From: Bacillus massilinigeriensis
GTDB lineage: Bacteria; Bacillota; Bacilli; Bacillales; Cytobacillaceae
Direction: 5' to 3'
Length of the DNA stretch: 64,000 bases
Assembly: GCF_900111815.1 (NCBI RefSeq)
Contig: NZ_LT630004.1
Coordinates: 1,380,223 to 1,444,222, forward strand
Part shown: positions 27,576 through 37,388 of the stretch, piece after piece
Numbering within the stretch: position 1 is the first letter of the stretch
How the letters are laid out: each line of letters starts with the position of its first letter
Program-made: the position numbers and the translations under genes
The notes under the pieces: generated by a model
Told to the model about the DNA's origin: nothing
Database searches by the model: none
The model's input: only the letters and a program-made list of their open reading frames with translations

Positions 27576-27785
27576 TTATAAATTGAATTTTTTTAATGAA
27601 ATGGAAAACCATTGGAGTAAAGGATGTCTGTTTTTATCAACGACTTTAAGGTCTTTCATGGAAAGTTTATCCGCGTTGTCCGCGATCCATTTTTTCAGTT
27701 CCTCTTTATCTCTGCAATGGGTATGGTAGGTCTCACCGCGTTTGCCTAATGCATTGATGATATACCTACAAGAATAATTCTTCAT
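27576..27785 (-). CDS. Small protein of unknown function
   Basis: A 69-residue frame from an ATG at 27785, with AAGGTGG well placed upstream. It contains CRYIINALGKRGETYHTHC, an ELKKWIADNADKLS helix and PLLQWFSISLKKF. It has no membrane segment or known motif. The charged, well-formed composition and the ribosome site support expression, but no function can be offered. Confidence 0.6.
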   Translation of the reverse strand: MKNYSCRYIINALGKRGETYHTHCRDKEELKKWIADNADKLSMKDLKVVDKNRHPLLQWFSISLKKFNL

Positions 27786-28216
27786 AATGCCCACCTTTTT
27801 ATCATAATCACTTACATAGACAACATTATAACAAGGTAAAACTTAAAGTCTAGCCCTTTTATGGAAATATTATTCGACGAAAACTGCAACATGTTGAATT
27901 TTCTGGAACCTGTCCTGGTTTTCATGTATATTTGATTTATCTTTACAGGAGAGTTACTATAATAGAAAAATAATCAGCGGAGGACAAAAGGGCAATGAAG
28001 GCGGCAGAAGAAAAGGGCATAGAGGTAGTGAGTGTTTCTTTGTTCTATTATTTCCCTTAGATCGGGCAGGTGATTCCTGTTCAAAAAGAGGATTCGATTA
28101 TACAGAACTTATGATGAGCTCTCACGTATTTCGCCAAGCGGATTCTCACCTGTTCCGCTGAAATTTTCGCCCAAACATCCCTCATCAAAAGGACAAATCT
28201 GCTGGATGGGGAACAT
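27786..28216. other. Region with coding relics only
   Basis: There is no intact gene in this 430-base stretch. It holds the plus-strand relic listed below (27994-28256). The remainder is AT-rich sequence with no clear element. Confidence 0.5.
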
Positions 28217-28256
28217 TCAGAAGATCATGACGACGGCCAAAATTGATCCAAGCTGA
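27994..28256 (+). pseudogene. Decayed plus-strand coding sequence, unidentified
   Basis: A GGAGG ribosome site precedes an ATG at 27994. The frame opens MKAAEEKGIEVVSVSLFYYFP and then meets TAG at codon 23. A second frame, open from 28074 to a TGA at 28254, reads protein-like text including RTYDELSRISPSGFSPVPLK. The last 40 bases run antisense into the truncated uppP. A frameshifted and fused remnant fits best; chance open frames cannot be ruled out. The parent family is not recognised. Confidence 0.35.
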
Positions 28257-28426
28257 ATGACGATTTTAAAAGTGTTTGCAATATATTTGCTTCCAAGGAA
28301 TTCTTGCGATTTTAGCCACACGTCATCCACCATGATCATATGTCCTGTTGATGATACGGGGGCAAATTCTGTCAGTCCTTCTACCATGCCAAGAAGGAGG
28401 GCCTTTAAAATAATTAGGAAATCCAT
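28217..28426 (-). pseudogene. uppP: Truncated undecaprenyl-diphosphatase (UppP/BacA) fragment
   Basis: Only the first 69 residues of a protein normally about 270 long remain. The start at 28426 has AGAGGAAG upstream. The reading [21 protein letters not shown], then APVSSTGHM with the family's first catalytic block, is unmistakable. The frame ends at a TGA where homologs have Trp (after VVMIF), and nothing resembling UppP continues beyond about 28217. The second catalytic region and most membrane helices are missing, so it cannot be an active phosphatase. It lies directly behind the bacitracin-type bceAB genes, with which a working copy would have made functional sense. Confidence 0.85.
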
Positions 28427-28487
28427 TAAGCTAACTTCCTCTTTTTTCTTCTTACTATGTAAATACTTGTTATTAATTACAAGATTG

Positions 28488-28515
28488 AATCCGGCCATTT
28501 GGCCGGATTTTTTTA
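28488..28515 (+). terminator. Plus-strand terminator between uppP fragment and bceB
   Basis: AATCCGGCC (28488-28496) pairs with GGCCGGATT (28501-28509), followed by TTTTTT on the plus strand only. It faces transcription from the decayed plus-strand region. On the minus strand it forms a hairpin after bceB but lacks a U tract. Confidence 0.7.
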
Positions 28516-30456
28516 AAGTGATTCCTTAATTAGTTTTTTATAGTAAAGGACAGAAAGCGCCCCAAATATTGAGTATAGTACCGTATAAACTGCCATAACG
28601 ATCAGCATCGGTGCCCATAGTTCTGAACCGAAGAAGAACCAGCCGGACTGCACGGCAAAATATCCGTGCATTAATCCAAGAAGAAGGGGGATGCCAAAGC
28701 TGAAAGCTTGTTTAAGTCTAATCCCTTTTAATAGGTCACTTTGCGTATACCCAAGCTTACGAAGAATCGTATACGTTGGTTTTTCCTCTTCTCCTTCGTC
28801 CATTTGTTTGAAGTAAAGGATGCAGCCGGAAGTTATCAGGAATGTCAATCCTAAGAAGCCAACGATAAACATGCCAAGTCCCATGGTCTTTTTCTGGTCT
28901 TTTACCATCTCGACACGAGAAATATTCATACCATGTTTATCAAGTTTCAACTTTTTATAAATAGCTCCTGCCTTTTCCAACTCATCTTCATTATTAATCG
29001 TATATCCGATATGCAGACTCGATGCTTTTTGAATGGACGGTTCTAGGTCGGCCTGCAATTTTTTAAATACCTTATCGTCTACAATAGCGATTGGTTGACC
29101 GCCACCTGTAAAGAGGAAGGAGACAATATACTCCTTTTCCTGGTCAATCATATCTAGATTCAAGTCTTGTTTGTTCCCCATCAACCTTACTTTCCCGGAA
29201 TCCTTTAAAGGCATGAATTTTTGAAGCGCATCGGTATAGCCTGTAAAAATAGTTTCATTTTCTTTTACATTCAAGCCTTTTACGGATGCTTCACTGACAA
29301 CTGGTATTGGAGTTTTGTCAGGATTCATATTCATCTCCAGCCTTTTCTGCATCAAATCAGAAATGTCTGCATTCACCTGAATGACTGGTATCTCTTCTTT
29401 CTTATACGAGATTATGTTTGCTTTTAACTCTTGTTCAAAACGCTTTCCATCCTGCTTCGTTGTGAGGGCAAAATCGCCAACGACGAATTGTTTAGACTGC
29501 ATTTCCGCAGAGTAGTAGGAAATGTAGCTTAAGGAGAGTAGACCGATGGCCAGTGCTGAAACAGTAGTTATGACTGTGAGAAGCAATGCATTCGATTTCA
29601 TTCTGAACATAATGGAGGTCAACGACAAGACCTCTTTAACGTTAAGGTAGCCTCCCTTATTTTTTCTGATCATGTTGAAGATAACACTGACAGCACCCTT
29701 AAAAAACAAGTATGTGCCGACGATGACAGATGAGAGGATGAATGTCATCGCTGCAAAAAGTTCTGGTATTGAAGTGAAATCCCCGCTGAAAAGCTTTGAT
29801 GAAACATAATATCCTGTTGCAATCAAAGCCATGCCCAGCACACCAAGAAAAATGATGAGAAAAGATATTTTCCTAACCTTCGATTCAGTGGAAGATCGAA
29901 CACGGAATAGATTGATAATGCTCTGTCTTTTGATGAAAAAATAATTAGTTACCAAAATCAATAGGTAGATAGCGGTGAAAACAAGAACAGTCTGCAGCAG
30001 AGCTTCAGAAGAAAAGCGAAGCACGGTTGCTGTTTGCACATTGGTAATCTTGAAAAGGACCATCATGATTAGTTTCGAAACTGAAAATCCTAGAAAAATG
30101 CCAATAGTCATTGAGCTGTAATATAGAATGCCATTCTCTGCTGCCAAGATGCGAAAAATTTGGTCCTTAGTCATTCCAATCAATTGAAACAGTCCAATTT
30201 CCTTGCTGCGCCGTTTGATGAAAATACTATTGGCAAACAATAAGAATACGCCGACAATAGCTATGAGGAGGATGGATCCAGTTTTGATTGCAGCAGCACC
30301 TTTAATGCTTCCTTTTACCTTGTCCATCGATGGGTCAAATTGCAACGTGACAAATGCGAAGTATAGACTGACACTAAATACAAGCGCAAATACATAAAGA
30401 TAATAGTTCTTTAGGTTTTTCTTTAGATTGCGGTAAATAATCGTATTAATGTTCAT
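28513..30456 (-). CDS. bceB: BceB-type ABC permease (peptide antibiotic sensing and resistance)
   Basis: A 647-residue permease of the Bce/Pep7E family. It has ten membrane segments: one N-terminal, pairs through about residue 310, a large extracellular loop of about 200 residues between TM7 and TM8 (about 320-525), and three C-terminal segments. The large loop is the hallmark of transporters that free lipid-II-cycle intermediates from bacitracin-like peptides and activate a BceS kinase. The length matches B. subtilis BceB (646). The start at 30456 slightly overlaps bceA. The peptide recognised could be bacitracin, nisin or another; sequence alone does not tell. Confidence 0.9.
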   Translation of the reverse strand: MNINTIIYRNLKKNLKNYYLYVFALVFSVSLYFAFVTLQFDPSMDKVKGSIKGAAAIKTGSILLIAIVGVFLLFANSIFIKRRSKEIGLFQLIGMTKDQIFRILAAENGILYYSSMTIGIFLGFSVSKLIMMVLFKITNVQTATVLRFSSEALLQTVLVFTAIYLLILVTNYFFIKRQSIINLFRVRSSTESKVRKISFLIIFLGVLGMALIATGYYVSSKLFSGDFTSIPELFAAMTFILSSVIVGTYLFFKGAVSVIFNMIRKNKGGYLNVKEVLSLTSIMFRMKSNALLLTVITTVSALAIGLLSLSYISYYSAEMQSKQFVVGDFALTTKQDGKRFEQELKANIISYKKEEIPVIQVNADISDLMQKRLEMNMNPDKTPIPVVSEASVKGLNVKENETIFTGYTDALQKFMPLKDSGKVRLMGNKQDLNLDMIDQEKEYIVSFLFTGGGQPIAIVDDKVFKKLQADLEPSIQKASSLHIGYTINNEDELEKAGAIYKKLKLDKHGMNISRVEMVKDQKKTMGLGMFIVGFLGLTFLITSGCILYFKQMDEGEEEKPTYTILRKLGYTQSDLLKGIRLKQAFSFGIPLLLGLMHGYFAVQSGWFFFGSELWAPMLIVMAVYTVLYSIFGALSVLYYKKLIKESL

Positions 30457-31207
30457 TTTGCACACCGCCCAAAACACCTTGAGTTTTCATGATATCTTTA
30501 AAGAATTCCTGGCGGCTTTCTCCACCTTTATTTAGTTGCGTGTAGATCTGACCGTCCTTAATAAAGATAACCCTGTTGCAATAGCTTGCAGCCACCGGAT
30601 CATGTGTAACCATCAGAATGGTTGCTTTTCGTTTTACATTCATGTCGCTAAGTTTGTTCAACAGGTCTGAAGCTGACTTTGAATCAAGTGCTCCTGTTGG
30701 TTCATCTGCAAAGATGATGCTTGGTTCATGAATGAAAGCCCGAGCAGCAGAAGTTCGTTGTTTTTGTCCCCCGGAAATTTCGTTTGGGTATTTATCCTTT
30801 ATTTCCTCAATTCCAAGTTCTCTGGCAACATCACTAAAAATATCATCAGCAGCCTTTTTGGGAGTACGTTTTATAGATAGTGGAAGCAATATATTCTCCT
30901 TTACCGTGAGGGTATCCAATAGATTGTATTCTTGGAAAATAAAACCAAGGTGATTTTTACGAAACTCTGCAAGCTGTTTTTCCTTTAATGCGGTCATTTC
31001 TTTTCCCTCGATTCTAATTGTACCGCCGGATGGTTTGTCGATAGAGGAGAGGACATTGAGTAGAGTAGTTTTTCCAGATCCCGACGCCCCCATAATACTT
31101 ACAAATTCACCCTCTATAATTGATACGTCAATTCCTTTTAAAACCTCTTGCCGGTTAAACTTGTTTCCGTATGATTTAGAAAGATTATTTGCTTCAAGAA
31201 TGTTCAT
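30446..31207 (-). CDS. bceA: BceA-type ABC ATPase
   Basis: A 253-residue ATPase, the same length as B. subtilis BceA. The ATG at 31207 follows AAGGAGCG; the frame open to 31312 lacks a site and overlaps the operator. Walker [11 protein letters not shown]-loop FIFQEYN, signature SGGQKQR, Walker B IIFADEP and the switch His are present. It powers BceB to dislodge antimicrobial peptides from undecaprenyl pyrophosphate or lipid II. Expression should be driven from the promoter and BceR-type operator just upstream. Confidence 0.93.
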   Translation of the reverse strand: MNILEANNLSKSYGNKFNRQEVLKGIDVSIIEGEFVSIMGASGSGKTTLLNVLSSIDKPSGGTIRIEGKEMTALKEKQLAEFRKNHLGFIFQEYNLLDTLTVKENILLPLSIKRTPKKAADDIFSDVARELGIEEIKDKYPNEISGGQKQRTSAARAFIHEPSIIFADEPTGALDSKSASDLLNKLSDMNVKRKATILMVTHDPVAASYCNRVIFIKDGQIYTQLNKGGESRQEFFKDIMKTQGVLGGVQNEH

Positions 31208-31237
31208 TTTGCTCGCTCCTTTTATTCTGATGTTTTT

Positions 31238-31243
31238 ATTATA
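31238..31243 (-). promoter_or_regulatory. Predicted -10 element of the bceAB promoter
   Basis: TATAAT on the minus strand, about 30 bases before the bceA start and about 50 bases downstream of the BceR-like operator. No good -35 hexamer is visible at the expected distance, as is common for activator-dependent promoters. Confidence 0.5.
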
Positions 31244-31291
31244 AATAGAGCTGTTAATTGTCTCCTTCGATTCACCGAACAAAAAGTAAAT

Positions 31292-31317
31292 AGCATGTGA
31301 CATTTTTGTCACATGCT
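31292..31317 (-). promoter_or_regulatory. BceR-type operator upstream of bceA
   Basis: A perfect inverted repeat, AGCATGTGACA and its complement, separated by four bases. Its core reads TGACA-N4-TGTCA, fitting the TNACA-N4-TGTNA pattern described for BceR-like regulators of Firmicutes. It spans the bceS stop codon and lies upstream of the bceA -10 element. Binding by the neighbouring BceR homolog is inferred. Confidence 0.75.
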
Positions 31318-32313
31318 TGTTATCCTAGCGAATTCATTTCTTCGGGGAAAATGGAGGGTGAATTTGGAACCTTCACCTACTTTGGAGGCAACCCTAATCC
31401 TAATCAATAGGGGTTGTGCGGCTTGCATTGCAAGATAAAGTCCCATTCCTGTTGCCGCACTATCCTTCCTGCTGGCAGTAGAGGTGAAGCCTTTATCAAA
31501 AATGCGTGAAAGATCTTTCCCCTCTATTCCTCTTCCAAAATCAGTTATTGATAATATAACTGCTTCATCGTTTACACTACTCTCAATGAGAATATCGTCT
31601 GATTCACTATATTTCACCGCATTCGCCATTAATTGGCGAACGATAAATGCCAACCATTTTGCATCCGTCACAACTTGCTTAGCCTCTAGCTGAATGTGGA
31701 AGCCAATCCCTTTTTGCATGCACCATGATTGAAGCGTTTTTATTTCTTTAAAAAGGAGTTCCTTTAGATTTACCTTTTCAATATAAAGGTCATTCTCCAT
31801 AAAAGGAATTCGTTTTTGATGAAGTTGCTGATCCAATAACAAATGGATACGAAGCCATTCATATGTGAGTCCCGACTTTAATTCTTGGTCTTCTAACCTA
31901 TCTATCATTAAGCGCATTGCAGTAAGGGGAGTTTTAATTTCATGTATCCATGAAAGTAAGTCATCCTTTTCCTGTTGTAATGCAAACTTATTCTTCGATA
32001 TAGTATTGACGAGATAATAAGTTTGCTGATCAATGCTTTCGCTGACAATTTGTTCAAAAGGGCTGTGACCTTTCGGAAGGTTTGTAAGATCTAGCTCGTT
32101 TTCCCATTCTTTTAAGGAACGATAGAACGCGGACTCTTTTCCATACCTAAAAGCGAGAAAGCAAGTAAAGATGATCAAGGATAAAAATATAACATATAAT
32201 ATGGGCTTCAGCGGGATTTCGTTATCTAACCATGAAACGAGAATAAGCAAAGTGTGCAAGATAAGGATAAGAATAATCCAGCTAGCACGTTCCCGCAAAA
32301 ATACTTTAATCAT
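31309..32313 (-). CDS. bceS: BceS-type intramembrane-sensing histidine kinase
   Basis: A 334-residue kinase, the same length as B. subtilis BceS. Two N-terminal membrane helices (about 12-32 and 40-60) are joined by a loop of only a few residues, so it lacks an extracellular sensor and must read the activity of BceAB. The DHp helix carries the phosphoacceptor in [13 protein letters not shown]. The HATPase domain shows [17 protein letters not shown] and GMGLYLA. The start at 32313 follows GAGGAAG and overlaps bceR by eight bases. Confidence 0.92.
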   Translation of the reverse strand: MIKVFLRERASWIILILILHTLLILVSWLDNEIPLKPILYVIFLSLIIFTCFLAFRYGKESAFYRSLKEWENELDLTNLPKGHSPFEQIVSESIDQQTYYLVNTISKNKFALQQEKDDLLSWIHEIKTPLTAMRLMIDRLEDQELKSGLTYEWLRIHLLLDQQLHQKRIPFMENDLYIEKVNLKELLFKEIKTLQSWCMQKGIGFHIQLEAKQVVTDAKWLAFIVRQLMANAVKYSESDDILIESSVNDEAVILSITDFGRGIEGKDLSRIFDKGFTSTASRKDSAATGMGLYLAMQAAQPLLIRIRVASKVGEGSKFTLHFPRRNEFARITSM

Positions 32314-33001
32314 GGTAAGCTTCCTCTTCAACAGCGATATAGCCTTGGCCAACCTTCGTTTCAATGAACTTGCCAAGATGAATGTCTTCAAGCTTTTTTC
32401 TCAACCGGTTCACGTTAACTGTAAGGGTGTTATCACTAACGAAGTGTTCGTCTTGCCAAAGGCTTTCAATCAGGGATTGCCTGCTGACAATCTTGTTTTT
32501 CTGTGAGATTAACTGCTTTAGTATGTACATTTCATTTTTCGTTAGTTCCACAGTACCCTGTTCATTTGTTATTGTGTTATTATCATCGTTGACTGTTGCT
32601 CCACACCACGTTTTTAATTTGGCAGGCTCACTGCTGTAATCGTACACTCTGCGAAGAACAGCATGGATTTTTGCAATTAGCACATCGAAGTGGAATGGCT
32701 TCTGGATAAAATCATCTCCGCCTAGCTGCATACTCATTACCATGTCGGTTGGATGGTCTCGCGAGGATAGAAAAAGAATAGGTACACTTGATTGTGCTCG
32801 AATCATTCTGCACCAATGAAAGCCATCGTATCGGGGAAGCTGGATATCAATAATAACAAGGTCTGGAGAGATATCTGCAAACTCTGCTAGTACATTGCTG
32901 AAGTCATGTATTCCGTATACACTATATGACCATTGAGTTAGTCTTTCTTTTATTTCTGCAAATAGGGTAGCATCGTCTTCTATCAATAAAATTTTAAACA
33001 A
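32306..33001 (-). CDS. bceR: BceR-type response regulator (OmpR family)
   Basis: A 231-residue regulator. The receiver has ED at 8-9, phosphoacceptor Asp in LVIIDIQLPRYDG and Lys in IQKPF. The winged helix occupies about 130-225 and ends in KVGQGYIAVEE. It is the first gene of the bceR-bceS-bceA-bceB set. When phosphorylated by BceS it should bind the inverted repeat upstream of bceA and raise transporter expression in response to the peptide. Confidence 0.92.
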   Translation of the reverse strand: MFKILLIEDDATLFAEIKERLTQWSYSVYGIHDFSNVLAEFADISPDLVIIDIQLPRYDGFHWCRMIRAQSSVPILFLSSRDHPTDMVMSMQLGGDDFIQKPFHFDVLIAKIHAVLRRVYDYSSEPAKLKTWCGATVNDDNNTITNEQGTVELTKNEMYILKQLISQKNKIVSRQSLIESLWQDEHFVSDNTLTVNVNRLRKKLEDIHLGKFIETKVGQGYIAVEEEAYHD

Positions 33002-33142
33002 TTATCTCACCGCTTTTTTTCTGTTCTGTTCTTATTGTATACCAATTGCCCCTTTCGTCGCGAGGAAAAGAAGAGCATTTGCGGGACATAACATTTTTCG
33101 ATAGCTTACAAAATACCCTTTAAGAGGGAAAGGGGGAAATAT

Positions 33143-33424
33143 ATGCTCATTTCACAGCAATATATTATTATTGAAAGATTTATAAAAGACAATTGCCAAA
33201 GGACAGTTGAGTTAAGGTCAGAACTAAAGCTTTACCATGACAGGATTGTCAGCAAAAGCGAGCATTTCCTTTTGGCAGATATTCTGGATATGAGCTACAA
33301 ACCTTTTTCTAGTGAGCAATGCTTGTTGTATTTCCATACTGTTCGAGGAGTCTACTCCTTTCACTTAACTTCAAAGCCAATCCATTTTATAAAAATTTTT
33401 CGTGAATTGAAGACGGGAGAATAA
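33143..33424 (+). CDS. Small protein of unknown function
   Basis: A 93-residue protein whose start at 33143 follows AAAGGGGGAAA. It has no signal or membrane segment. The second half (DILDMSYKPFS, LLYFHTVRGVYSFHL, HFIKIFRELK) reads like a small beta-sheet module with a C-terminal helix. It is divergent from bceR. The composition and ribosome site argue for a real gene. No family is recognised with confidence. Confidence 0.65.
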   Translation: MLISQQYIIIERFIKDNCQRTVELRSELKLYHDRIVSKSEHFLLADILDMSYKPFSSEQCLLYFHTVRGVYSFHLTSKPIHFIKIFRELKTGE

Positions 33425-33613
33425 AAGGATAGAAGTCAGTAAAATCATTATGTAAACTGTAGTTAGTTTTAATTGGTGATGTATAGGGAATTAAAAACCG
33501 CACAATCAACTTTCTTCCCTTATATGCATAACATGTTGCATGATTATTAGAGCTTGGTGTGTATTTTTGCAGCTTTAAAGGTAAATGGTGTTTTGATGAA
33601 GGAGATGAAAGGG

Positions 33614-34414
33614 ATGGACCAGACGATATTGCTGGCCTTCGGTTTAACTTTGATGGCTGGCTTGGCAACCGGGATTGGAAGCATGCTCGCTTTTTTTACA
33701 TCGACAACGAACAAGAAATTTTTATCGCTAGCCTTAGGGTTTTCAGCAGGAGTCATGATATATGTTTCGATGGTTGAAATTTTTTCAAAAGCGAAAAGCG
33801 CACTTGTCGATGCTATGGGAAACCATCTTGGCAATTGGATGACAGTCGCTGGGTTTTTTGCTGGAATGGTCTTAATTGCACTAATAGATAAATTCATTCC
33901 AAAAAGCAGCAATCCCCATGAAATTAAGACAGTGGAAGAAATGAACAGCCCTGCACATGATATGGAACTGCTTAAAATGGGGACATTTACAGCGCTAGCA
34001 ATCGGAATTCACAATTTTCCTGAGGGTATTGCAACGTTCACTTCTGCGCTGCAGGATCCAAAGCTCGGTATCGCGATTGCTGTTGCCATTGCTATCCATA
34101 ATATACCGGAAGGAATCGCAGTTTCCGTGCCGGTTTATTTTGCGACAGGAGACAAGAAACGTGCGTTTAAACTTTCGTTTCTCTCAGGTCTTGCTGAACC
34201 AATTGGCGCATTAGTGGCATACTTCCTCTTAATGCCTTTTCTGAACGATATAATGTTTGGTTTTATTTTTGCGGCTGTTGCCGGAATTATGGTATTCATA
34301 TCACTTGATGAATTGCTCCCAGCTGCAAAAAAATATGATGAAAGCCACATGTCAATTTACGGTGTGGTTAGTGGTATGGTAGTAATGGCAATTAGTTTAT
34401 TGCTGTTTATATAA
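33614..34414 (+). CDS. ZIP-family metal transporter (ZupT-like)
   Basis: A 266-residue membrane protein with eight hydrophobic segments and the two ZIP signature helices: HNFPEGIATF in TM4 and HNIPEGIAVSVP in TM5. Their His and Glu residues form the binuclear metal site. ZupT-type proteins take up Zn2+ and also Fe, Mn or Co. The ATG at 33614 follows AAGGAGATG; the open frame extends back to 33554 without support. A His residue in the TM3-TM4 loop (DKFIPKSSNPHE) is also typical. It is monocistronic. Confidence 0.92.
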   Translation: MDQTILLAFGLTLMAGLATGIGSMLAFFTSTTNKKFLSLALGFSAGVMIYVSMVEIFSKAKSALVDAMGNHLGNWMTVAGFFAGMVLIALIDKFIPKSSNPHEIKTVEEMNSPAHDMELLKMGTFTALAIGIHNFPEGIATFTSALQDPKLGIAIAVAIAIHNIPEGIAVSVPVYFATGDKKRAFKLSFLSGLAEPIGALVAYFLLMPFLNDIMFGFIFAAVAGIMVFISLDELLPAAKKYDESHMSIYGVVSGMVVMAISLLLFI

Positions 34415-34823
34415 CGAGAGTCTTTAGGAACGTTAGTGTTTAAAGGAGAAACTCCAAGCGGTATAAAATGGAGGTTGAGGACATAGACAACAAAAAAAGC
34501 TGGTCTAATTCCGAACATAGAACTAGACCAGCTTTTTAATTTTGGTTCATAAGAAAATGAAAAAAAGCAGCTATTTATTTTCCTTGATAGGCAGGCGAGG
34601 GTACTTTTATTATGCCTTCCATGTCACTAAGCCTAGAGGCTGCCCTTTAAGCACGCATCTATTAAGAATGTTAAATAAAGAGCAAATAAAATGATAAATC
34701 CAGAGAAATTTGTGAACATTCAGGTAAATATTCTTTTATGAAGCTAGCTATTTATTGGAGTTACTGACTAATGATGATAAAATGAAAGCGTAAGGCATCT
34801 ACAATGATAGGAGGATGAAGTCA
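34415..34823. other. Intergenic region with one terminator
   Basis: Apart from the terminator at 34492-34543 this 400-base region holds no supported gene. A GATAAAAT at about 34775 could be part of the promoter for the M28 peptidase gene. Confidence 0.4.
34492..34543 (+). terminator. Terminator of the ZIP transporter gene
   Basis: AAAAAGCTGGTCTA pairs with TAGACCAGCTTTTT (34524-34537) around a 16-base loop, followed by AATTTT. Confidence 0.8.
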
Positions 34824-35774
34824 ATGAAAAAGTGGAAAGCATTATTGCTGGCTGGTGCTCTCATAATGTCTGGCGGCTTTGCTACCGGCGCAAAAGCAGC
34901 ACCTCAGAATCATCCTGGTGAATTGGCCTACAAGCATGTGGAGGTATTGACGGAGGGAATCGGTCCACGGGTGGCAGGATCGGAAAACGAGGCGAAAGCT
35001 CGTGCGTACATAGCTGCTGAACTGAACAAGCTAGGGATGAACTCTAAAGTCCAGCCCTTCCAGTATACTCGGAAAAGCGTTGTGAAGTCTTCCGCCAATA
35101 TTTTTGCATTAAAAGATTCAAAGAAAACGAACAAGCAGATTATTGTCGGTACACACTATGATTCTGTTAAAACAGGTAAAGGGGCTGACGATAATGCTTC
35201 GAGCGTTGGAGTCATTCTTGAGACAGCAAAGAAGCTGCAACACCGTACCCTTCCTTATGATGTGAAATTTATCTTTTTTGGAGCAGAGGAAGAAGGACTG
35301 CAAGGCTCTTCCTTTTATGTATCCCAAATGAACCATAACGAACGGAAGAACACTGTTGCCATGATTAATCTTGATAGTCTCCTTGCCGGAGATAATATCT
35401 ATGTATATGGAGGAGAGCAAGATAGTTGGATTCGCGATTTAGCCTTAAGTATTGCTGGCAAAAAGAAAATACCACTGGAGACTAACCCTGGGTTGAACCC
35501 TGAATATCCTGCAGGTACGACTGGTGACTGGAGTGATCATGCACCTTTCAAGAAGGCCGGAATTCCCGTTGCTTATCTAGAAGCGACGAACTGGGAAATT
35601 GGAGACCTTGACGGCTATACTCAAACCGTGAACCATGGAGCAATTTGGCATACAGATAACGATAATCTTTCATTCCTGAACAAAGCTTTCCCTGGAAGGC
35701 CAAAGGAAAGGCTTTACCAATTTACTACCATCATGACCGAGCTTCTGACAGATATGAAGCATGAACTAAGATAA
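34824..35774 (+). CDS. Secreted M28-family aminopeptidase
   Basis: A 316-residue exported zinc peptidase. The ATG at 34824 lies nine bases after TAGGAGG; an ATG at 34815 abuts the site. A Sec signal peptide ends at AKA-AP (about residue 24). The metal ligands of the M28 di-zinc centre are visible: GTHYDS (His, Asp), ADDNASS (Asp), FGAEEEG (Glu pair), NLDSL (Asp) and WHTDND (His). It should remove N-terminal residues from extracellular peptides. It is similar in layout to the YwaD-type aminopeptidases but lacks their PA-domain insert. Monocistronic. Confidence 0.92.
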   Translation: MKKWKALLLAGALIMSGGFATGAKAAPQNHPGELAYKHVEVLTEGIGPRVAGSENEAKARAYIAAELNKLGMNSKVQPFQYTRKSVVKSSANIFALKDSKKTNKQIIVGTHYDSVKTGKGADDNASSVGVILETAKKLQHRTLPYDVKFIFFGAEEEGLQGSSFYVSQMNHNERKNTVAMINLDSLLAGDNIYVYGGEQDSWIRDLALSIAGKKKIPLETNPGLNPEYPAGTTGDWSDHAPFKKAGIPVAYLEATNWEIGDLDGYTQTVNHGAIWHTDNDNLSFLNKAFPGRPKERLYQFTTIMTELLTDMKHELR

Positions 35775-35785
35775 TATAAGGCATA

Positions 35786-35819
35786 AAAGGGATTCCATTC
35801 GTTGGGTTCCTTTTTTTTA
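35786..35819 (+). terminator. Probable terminator of the M28 peptidase gene
   Basis: AAAAGGGA pairs with TTCCTTTT (one G-T pair), followed by further T. The loop is long, so the call is moderate. Confidence 0.55.
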
Positions 35820-35898
35820 AGCAGAAAGGGAGGTAAAAGGCAATTAGAAGGAGTATAATGTTTAGTTAATTAACTATCGTCACAGGGGAGTACATAAT

Positions 35899-37275
35899 AT
35901 GTATCAAACTTTTACGCTAAAAGAAAAAATAAAACTGATTCTTGTCATGCTTGTTCCTATTTTAATCACACAGCTTGGCATGTTTGCTATGGTGTTTTTC
36001 AACACAATTATGTCAGGAAAGTACGGACCTTCTGATCTAGCGGGTGTAGCAATTGGCACTTCTGTTTGGAATCCAATATTTACAGGGTTGAGCGGTATTT
36101 TGCTTGCCGTTTCACCGATTTGCGCTCAAAAGTATGGAGAAAAAAAGGATAAGGAAGCAGCTTCCGTACTGGCCCATGGGATTTTGCTTGCTTTAGCCCT
36201 TGCTGCTGTTGTTATCATACTAGGGACTTTTTTGCTTGACCCTATTCTGAATGCCATGGAGCTTCCTGCAAGTGTACACAGCACAGCACGAGGATACTTA
36301 ATTGGGCTAAGTATTGGAGTAGTGCCGCTATTTATTTTCAATGTGCTAAGGTCGTTCATTTACGCACTAGGAAAAACAAGAGTGGTTATGATTATTCTGC
36401 TTTCATCATTACCAATCAATTTCTTCTTTAATTATTGCCTGATTTTTGGCAAGCTGGGACTGCCCGAGATGGGTGGTGCGGGGGCCGGCTATGCCACGTC
36501 GGTTACATACTGGGTAATTGCAGGGTTTACCGCCTTTATCGTCAAAACGCAAAACCCGTTTTCGAGATATGCTTCACAGCGATATTTTAAGAAGATTTCT
36601 GTAACAAGAGTGAAAGAAATTCTCCATATTGGCATTCCAATGGGGTTATCTGTCTTTTTCGAAACGAGTATGTTTGCGGTTGTTACTATTCTATTAAGTA
36701 AATTCAGCGTCACAACAATTGCGGCATACCAATCCGCACTAAACATCGTTTCTTTCCTTTATATGGTACCAATGAGTATTTCGATGGCCCAAACTGTACT
36801 AGTTGGCTATGAAGTGGGGGCGAAAAGGTATAGAGATGCGAAAAACTACAGCTGGCTTGGGATTTACCTTGCTATTATCATTGCTGTATTCGCAGGCATT
36901 TTGATTGTAATTTTCCGTTTTGATATTGCAGGATTTTATTCAAACAAAGAGGCAGTCATTAGCTTGACAGGAGAGTTTTTGATATATGCACTGTTTTTTA
37001 TGATTGCGGATGCGATTCAGGCAACCGCCCTAGCTGCTTTAAGAGGATATAAGGATGTCAATCTGGCATTTATCATGACGCTAATTGCCTACTGGCTCAT
37101 TTGTCTCCCAGCAGGACACGTTTTAGCTCATTACACCCAGCTTGGAGCCAAAGGCTATTGGATTGGCTTGACTTTGGGCTTGTTTGCAGCAGCAATCGCC
37201 CTCTCCATTAGACTACTTTATATTCAAAAGAGAAAGTTTATACCAATAGAGAAAGAGGAAGGCAGCATTGCCTAG
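35899..37275 (+). CDS. MATE-family multidrug/sodium antiporter
   Basis: A 458-residue membrane protein with 12 predicted helices in two repeated halves, as in NorM-type MATE exporters. Typical positions include the N-terminal QLGMFAMVFFNTIMSG and the second-half start of IPMGLSVFFETSMFAV. It would exchange Na+ or H+ for cationic drugs. The ATG at 35899 follows GGGGAG. It is monocistronic, and its stop codon lies inside the terminator hairpin. Confidence 0.9.
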   Translation: MYQTFTLKEKIKLILVMLVPILITQLGMFAMVFFNTIMSGKYGPSDLAGVAIGTSVWNPIFTGLSGILLAVSPICAQKYGEKKDKEAASVLAHGILLALALAAVVIILGTFLLDPILNAMELPASVHSTARGYLIGLSIGVVPLFIFNVLRSFIYALGKTRVVMIILLSSLPINFFFNYCLIFGKLGLPEMGGAGAGYATSVTYWVIAGFTAFIVKTQNPFSRYASQRYFKKISVTRVKEILHIGIPMGLSVFFETSMFAVVTILLSKFSVTTIAAYQSALNIVSFLYMVPMSISMAQTVLVGYEVGAKRYRDAKNYSWLGIYLAIIIAVFAGILIVIFRFDIAGFYSNKEAVISLTGEFLIYALFFMIADAIQATALAALRGYKDVNLAFIMTLIAYWLICLPAGHVLAHYTQLGAKGYWIGLTLGLFAAAIALSIRLLYIQKRKFIPIEKEEGSIA

Positions 37276-37290
37276 CTGTCTTCCTTTTTC
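37257..37290 (+). terminator. Terminator overlapping the MATE gene stop
   Basis: GGAAGGCAGC (37257-37266) pairs with GCTGTCTTCC (37275-37284, one G-T pair), followed by TTTTTC. The last codons of the gene form the left arm. Confidence 0.75.
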
Positions 37291-37388
37291 TTTAAGTTTC
37301 ATTAAACATGCAAAAGTTCAAGAATCCAAAAAAACTTGCAATTGTCTTAGATCCATTTTTTATCATCCTCAATATGTAGTATAGATAA

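Noticed and set aside
34580..34670. Minus-strand frame ending in QPLGLVTWKA, which might be the C-terminus of a lost gene
   Set aside because: The frame is short, lacks a start and quickly loses protein-like character; it is too weak to list as a relic.
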